From: DASUBN01 sp964584665
Lineage (GTDB): Bacteria; Pseudomonadota; Gammaproteobacteria; Natronospirales; REEB76
Reading direction: 5' to 3'
DNA: 64,000 bases
Assembly: GCA_964584665.1 (NCBI GenBank)
Contig: CAZPAO010000008.1
Coordinates: 27,347 to 91,346, forward strand
A program made the translations under genes and the position numbers. Of this stretch, positions 60,062 to 64,000 are shown in pieces; the first letter of the stretch is position 1, and each line of letters begins with the position of its first letter. The notes below the pieces were generated by a model that was not told the DNA's origin, searched no databases, and worked only from the letters and a program-made list of their open reading frames with translations.

Positions 60062-61198
60062 ATGAAACCCCATCTCACCCTGCACAGCCAGAGTCATGTG
60101 CCCACCGTCTCCGGAGCGCGTCGCGTGGTGACGCTCCCCGGCCGCTTCAGCATGCGTCTCGGCGGCGAACTCACCGACGTGCAAGTGGCCTATGAATCCT
60201 GGGGCGAACTCAGCGCCGCGAAAGACAACGTGCTGCTCCTGTTCACAGGCCTCTCGCCTTCGGCCCATGCGGCCTCCAGCGGCGAGGATCCCTCCACCGG
60301 CTGGTGGGAGGAGATGCTGGGGCCAGGCAAATCCATCGATACCCACAAGTTCCACGTCATCTGCGTGAACTCGCTCGGGAGTTGCTACGGTTCCACCGGC
60401 CCAGCCTCGCCGGACCCGCGCAGCGGCAAGTCCTACGGGCCCGCTTTCCCCAAGCTCACCATCGAGGACGTGGCCACCGCGGCCCACGGCCTCTTGAAGT
60501 CACTCGGCATCCCGCGCGTGCGGGTGGTGATGGGCCCATCCATGGGCGGCATGAGCGCGCTCGCCTATACGCTCATGTATCCCGGCGAAGCGGACGCGCT
60601 GGTGAGCCTCTCGTCTGCCACCCATTCGGAACCTTTCTCCATCGCGATCCGCGCGCTGCAGCGCGAGCTGATCCGTAGCGACGGCGCCTGGGCCGGCGGC
60701 CACTATGCGGTGGGCGAGGGCCCGCGTGAAGGCATGCGCCTCGCACGCAAGCTGGGCATGATCTCCTACCGTTCCGCGCGGGAGTGGGCCGAGCGCTTCG
60801 GCCGCGAGCGCGCCAAGGACGCGGGCATCGAGGCCTTCGGCACCGAGTTCGAGATCGAGGCCTACCTCGAGTCCCGCGCCCAGTCCTTCATCGGTGCCTT
60901 CGACCCGAATTGCTACCTGTATCTCTCCCGCGCCATGGATCTCTTCGACGTGGCGGAGCACGGCGGCAGTGTGGACAAGGCACTGCAGCGGGTGCACCTC
61001 AAGCAGGCGCTGGTCGTGGGCGTTGAGACCGACATCCTGTTCCCGTTGCACCAGCAACAGGCACTGGCGGATGCGCTCACTCGTGTCGGGGTGCAGACGC
61101 GTTTCGAGGCGCTCGCCTCGAAGCAGGGCCACGACTCCTTCCTGGTGGACATGGAGCGTTTCCGTCCGGCCGTCGGCGAGTTCCTGGCGGCGTTATAA
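60062..61198 (+). CDS. metX: MetX, homoserine O-acyltransferase
   Basis: An alpha/beta-hydrolase acyltransferase that activates homoserine for methionine synthesis. 378 residues from the ATG at 60062. Nucleophile Ser160 lies in VVMGPSMGGMSAL, the Asp in VETDILFPLHQQ, and the His in KQGHDSFLVDMERF. In many gammaproteobacteria this type uses succinyl-CoA (MetXS) rather than acetyl-CoA; the sequence alone does not decide it here. No metW follows; the stop instead overlaps the cysteine dioxygenase start (TAATG). Confidence 0.93.
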   Translation: MKPHLTLHSQSHVPTVSGARRVVTLPGRFSMRLGGELTDVQVAYESWGELSAAKDNVLLLFTGLSPSAHAASSGEDPSTGWWEEMLGPGKSIDTHKFHVICVNSLGSCYGSTGPASPDPRSGKSYGPAFPKLTIEDVATAAHGLLKSLGIPRVRVVMGPSMGGMSALAYTLMYPGEADALVSLSSATHSEPFSIAIRALQRELIRSDGAWAGGHYAVGEGPREGMRLARKLGMISYRSAREWAERFGRERAKDAGIEAFGTEFEIEAYLESRAQSFIGAFDPNCYLYLSRAMDLFDVAEHGGSVDKALQRVHLKQALVVGVETDILFPLHQQQALADALTRVGVQTRFEALASKQGHDSFLVDMERFRPAVGEFLAAL

Positions 61199-61776
61199 TG
61201 AGCGCCATGCATCAGGTCGACTTCCAGGGTTCCCACCGGCTCATCCCTCTGCTGGACGAGGCGGTGCGGCGCGCCGACCCGCGCAAGACCACCCATGCCA
61301 TCAAGGACGTGCTCTGCGAGATGTTCCGCGACAAGAGCGTGGACCTGCCGGCGGGCCTGTGCACGCCCTGCAAGGAGACCTACGCACGGCGGCTCTTGTA
61401 CCGCAGCGAGGATCTCGGCTACACCGTGGTGGCCATGACCTGGGGACCGGGGCAGGGCACGCTGATCCACGACCATTCCGGCATGTGGTGCGTGGAAGGG
61501 GTCTGGCGCGGCCAGATCGAGGTGCAGCAGTTCGAGATCGCCGAGAAGCAGGGTGAGCGTTACCGCTTCGAGCACCACGGCACGCTGCAGGCCGGCACCG
61601 GTTCAGCCGGATGCCTGATCCCGCCCCATGAGTATCACCTGATCCGTAATCCCCTCTCCGACCAGAGCGCCGTCTCGCTGCACATATACGGCGGCGAGAT
61701 GAGCAATTGCAGCGTCTTCGAACCCCTCGGCGACGAGTGGTTCAAGCGCAGTTCCAAGTCTCTTTCCTATACCTGA
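61198..61776 (+). CDS. Cysteine dioxygenase family protein
   Basis: A 192-residue cupin thiol dioxygenase, converting cysteine to cysteine sulfinate. The iron ligands match mammalian CDO by spacing: His91, His93 and His147, in LIHDHSGMW and HEYHLIRN. Cys98 and Tyr164 match the thioether-forming pair (Cys93-Tyr157), and Arg65 matches the substrate-carboxylate arginine of Arg-type CDOs. The related 3-mercaptopropionate dioxygenases have a glutamine in that place. It is coupled to metX and convergent with the M23 gene. Confidence 0.9.
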   Translation: MSAMHQVDFQGSHRLIPLLDEAVRRADPRKTTHAIKDVLCEMFRDKSVDLPAGLCTPCKETYARRLLYRSEDLGYTVVAMTWGPGQGTLIHDHSGMWCVEGVWRGQIEVQQFEIAEKQGERYRFEHHGTLQAGTGSAGCLIPPHEYHLIRNPLSDQSAVSLHIYGGEMSNCSVFEPLGDEWFKRSSKSLSYT

Positions 61777-61782
61777 TCGTTC

Positions 61783-62754
61783 CTAGTGATTTGGCTTCGT
61801 CGTGGCGGCGGGAGCCGCCGTGGTGACGCTTGCGGGCGCGCGCACCGTCGCGGCTGAAGCGGCGGTCGTGTTGGCGGGCGCAGCCATGGTGACCGCCGGC
61901 GGAGGCGTGGTGGGAGGCGGGGTCGGGGCGTTGTTGCCCAGGAACACGTGGGGATCCACCGGCACTTCGTTCAGGCGCACGGTCCAGTGCAGGTTCGGGC
62001 CGCTGGCGCGACCGGTGGCGCCGATGCGCCCCACCCGCTGTCCGCGTTTCAGCCATTGGCCCTTCTTCACATCTATCCTGCTCAGGTGGCAATACACGCT
62101 GTACAGGCCTTGCCCGAGGTCGATGGTGAGGGTGTTGCCGCAGAAATAATAGCTGCCCACGTCCGCCACCCAGCCCGCCGCCGGCGCCTTCACCGGCGTG
62201 CCCTCGGGCGCGGCGATGTCGATGCCGCTGTGGGGGCTGCGGGGCTCGCCGTTGAAGATGCGGTGATAACCGAAGGGGCTGCTCTCGGGACCCGGCGCCG
62301 GCCAGATGAAGGAGATGTGCGGTGCCGGTACGTCATGGAACTTCGCCATGACCTTGGAGAGATGCTGCTGTTCCTCGTCGATGCGCTTCAGCTGTTCCGG
62401 AGTCGGGTCCACCATCTGCGGGTCGGCGATGGTCACGGACTGGGAGGGGTATTCCTTCGGCATCACCGTGAAGCCGATGTGGATGTCGGAGGCGCCAGGG
62501 ACGTTGACGTCGAGCGTCTTGGGTCCCGGCACGGTATCGAGACTCAGGCCCACCAATGCGTACCAGTGGCCCCCATGCCGCACCGTCATCACATGTTGGC
62601 CGGAGTATTCCGCGTGGGGCGCGGTCTTGCCCGTCTGGGGCAGGGCCACCACTGCGACACCTCCCGGCACCGCATCGTCCAGAGGGAACTCGGTGAGAGG
62701 CGCGGCGATCGCCAGCGCCGGCAAGAGCAGGGCGATCAGCAGAACACGTCTCAT
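61783..62754 (-). CDS. M23 (LytM-type) peptidoglycan endopeptidase
   Basis: A 323-residue periplasmic protein with a signal peptide (LAIAAP). A beta-rich N-terminal region is followed by an M23 domain with zinc motifs HSGIDIAAPEGTPVKAP and LHW, and the YSVYCHLSRIDVKKGQ block that includes the third His. It hydrolyses peptidoglycan crosslinks or acts as an activator. The last 50 residues are an Ala/Thr/Pro-rich low-complexity tail. It overlaps xseA by four bases (ATGA) and is tail-to-tail with the CDO gene. Confidence 0.9.
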   Translation of the reverse strand: MRRVLLIALLLPALAIAAPLTEFPLDDAVPGGVAVVALPQTGKTAPHAEYSGQHVMTVRHGGHWYALVGLSLDTVPGPKTLDVNVPGASDIHIGFTVMPKEYPSQSVTIADPQMVDPTPEQLKRIDEEQQHLSKVMAKFHDVPAPHISFIWPAPGPESSPFGYHRIFNGEPRSPHSGIDIAAPEGTPVKAPAAGWVADVGSYYFCGNTLTIDLGQGLYSVYCHLSRIDVKKGQWLKRGQRVGRIGATGRASGPNLHWTVRLNEVPVDPHVFLGNNAPTPPPTTPPPAVTMAAPANTTAASAATVRAPASVTTAAPAATTKPNH

Positions 62755-64000
62755 TTAGACTCCTCCCGACGCACGTCTTTCACTTCCGCCAGCAAGCTGC
62801 CGTCCGTGAGGCGCGCGCGTATGGATTGGCCGGGCCGCACCCCGGCCACGTGGCTCAGCACCGCGCCACCCGCATCGCTGACGATGGCGTAGCCGCGGTT
62901 CAGGGTGGCGAGAGGACTCACGGTATCGAGTGCGCGCATGGCGAGGGCCAGTCGGTTGCCGGTGCGTGTCACGTTCGCGCGCGCCGAACCTTGCAGGCGC
63001 ACCCCGAGGGAGGTGAGCCGGTCCGAGGTGCGGCGCAGGCGCTGCGCCGGACTGTGTTCGCGCAAGGAGGTGAAGAGATGGGCGATCCGACCCTGGTCAT
63101 GCCGGAGCTGCACCCGCATGCCGCGCGCGAGCCGCAGATGCAGCTCGTCCAGGCGCTGGGCCCGGTCCCTGAGCACGCGGCCCGGGTGCAATTGTGTGAG
63201 ACGTTCACTGCACCATTCCAAGCGACGGCGCAGCTCACCGAGCAGACGCCATTGGGCCTGTTCCACACGCTGGGCGTGCTGCATGAGACGCCGCTCCCAG
63301 TCGGCCTGGTCCGGCGTCACGAGTTCGGCAGCGCCGGTGGGCGTGGGCGCGCGCAGGTCCGCAGCGAAGTCGGCGATGGAGTAGTCGATCTCGTGACCTA
63401 CGCCGCTCACCAGCGGGATGGCGGAGGCGCGGATGGCGCGGGCCACCGGCTCTTCGTTGAAGGCCCACAGGTCCTCCAGGGAACCGCCGCCCCGGGCCAG
63501 GATCAACACGTCCGTCTCGGCCCGGCTGGAGGCGAGGGCGATCATGGCGGCGATCTTCGCCGCGGCGCCTTCGCCCTGCACCGGCACCGGATAGAGCACC
63601 ACCCGGGCCAGCGGATAGCGGCGGCGGATGACGCTGAGGATGTCCCGCAACGCAGCCCCGGTGGGGGAAGTGATGACGCCGATGCGGCGCGGCGCCTGCG
63701 GCAAGGGCCGTTTCAGCGCCGCGTCGAACAGGCCCTCGGCGGCGAGCTTCGCTTTCAGTTCCTCGAAGGCGCGCTGCAAGGCACCGTGGCCCGCTTCCTC
63801 CATGTGCTCGGCGATGAGTTGGTAGTTACCCCGGGGTTCGTAGAGGCTGACGCGGCCCCGCACCAGCACTTTCATGCCGTTGGCGGGCTTGAAGCGCAGC
63901 AGCTGGCCGCGGTTCCTGAACAGGGCGCAGCTGACCTGGGCCTGGGCGTCCTTGAGGGAGAAATAGAGGTGGCCCGAACCGGGCTGGGCCAGGTTGGAGA
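62751..64000 (-). CDS. xseA: Exodeoxyribonuclease VII large subunit (partial, 5' end outside window)
   Basis: The catalytic subunit of ExoVII, which degrades single-stranded DNA. The visible 416 residues begin in the OB-fold (GSGHLYFSLKDAQAQVSCALFRN), continue into the domain with GVITSPTGAALRDIL and VDVLILARGGGSLEDLWAFNEE, GVGHEIDYSIADFAADLRAPTPTGAAEL, and a coiled-coil region ending near the C-terminus. The N-terminal few dozen residues lie beyond the right edge. The stop overlaps the M23 gene start. Confidence 0.96.
   Translation of the reverse strand, partial: SNLAQPGSGHLYFSLKDAQAQVSCALFRNRGQLLRFKPANGMKVLVRGRVSLYEPRGNYQLIAEHMEEAGHGALQRAFEELKAKLAAEGLFDAALKRPLPQAPRRIGVITSPTGAALRDILSVIRRRYPLARVVLYPVPVQGEGAAAKIAAMIALASSRAETDVLILARGGGSLEDLWAFNEEPVARAIRASAIPLVSGVGHEIDYSIADFAADLRAPTPTGAAELVTPDQADWERRLMQHAQRVEQAQWRLLGELRRRLEWCSERLTQLHPGRVLRDRAQRLDELHLRLARGMRVQLRHDQGRIAHLFTSLREHSPAQRLRRTSDRLTSLGVRLQGSARANVTRTGNRLALAMRALDTVSPLATLNRGYAIVSDAGGAVLSHVAGVRPGQSIRARLTDGSLLAEVKDVRREESK

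Overview
The window is a GC-rich, densely packed bacterial chromosome segment that looks like core genome of a gammaproteobacterium. Support comes from the mreBCD-mrdA-rodA-mltB-rlpA-dacA-ybeD-lipB order, hemA divergent from a TPR-lolB-ispE-tRNA-Gln-prs-rplY-pth-ychF run, a proteobacterial GshA, and a fimT-pilVWXY1E minor-pilin operon of the Pseudomonas/Xanthomonas kind. I cannot name a genus; a Xanthomonadales/Nevskiales-like lineage is an inference. I see no phage genes, transposases, CRISPR arrays or rRNA.

Layout. 1-10496 (minus): a cell-shape and peptidoglycan operon (MreBCD, PBP2, RodA, MltB, RlpA, PBP5), then a D-amino-acid aminotransferase, YbeD and partial LipB. 10618-17656 (plus): gatCAB, hslO and a large secreted protein combining a zinc-peptidase motif, a beta-propeller and a barrel-like C-terminus. 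17653-23639: a thioesterase-like protein, a MoeB/ThiF E1-like enzyme, MarC, a cyclophilin, PrmC, and a cystathionine beta-synthase/gamma-lyase pair. 23765-28930: a small lipoprotein, a 2OG-Fe(II) oxygenase, two related membrane proteins, PrfA and HemA. 29053-35920 (plus): TPR lipoprotein, LolB, IspE, tRNA-Gln, Prs, L25, Pth, YchF. 35995-36429: tRNA-Met followed by two unusual repeat units. 36437-45945: accessory-looking genes (FUSC transporter, YfaZ-like porin, diiron desaturase-like protein, DUF11 surface protein, a Ser/Thr kinase with a cyclic-nucleotide-binding domain, and a triple-repeat lipoprotein). 45999-49740: DUF1289, CaCA exchanger, FrnE-like thioredoxin-fold protein, GshA. 49870-57493: type IV pilus minor-pilin operon. 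57649-61776: amidohydrolase, SLC13-type permease, MetX, cysteine dioxygenase. 61783-64000: M23 peptidase and partial XseA.

Functional themes are envelope and peptidoglycan assembly, sulfur amino-acid metabolism (CBS, CGL, MetX, CDO, GshA), translation (GatCAB, PrfA, PrmC, Pth, L25, tRNAs) and surface structures.

The least ordinary sequence is non-coding. Two palindromic elements lie upstream of the mltB and rlpA signal peptides with lengths and reading frame that keep the ORFs open. Two ~180-bp units downstream of tRNA-Met each carry copies of the tRNA 3' half split by a three-hairpin insertion. Both families share conserved linkers and variable but self-complementary stems.
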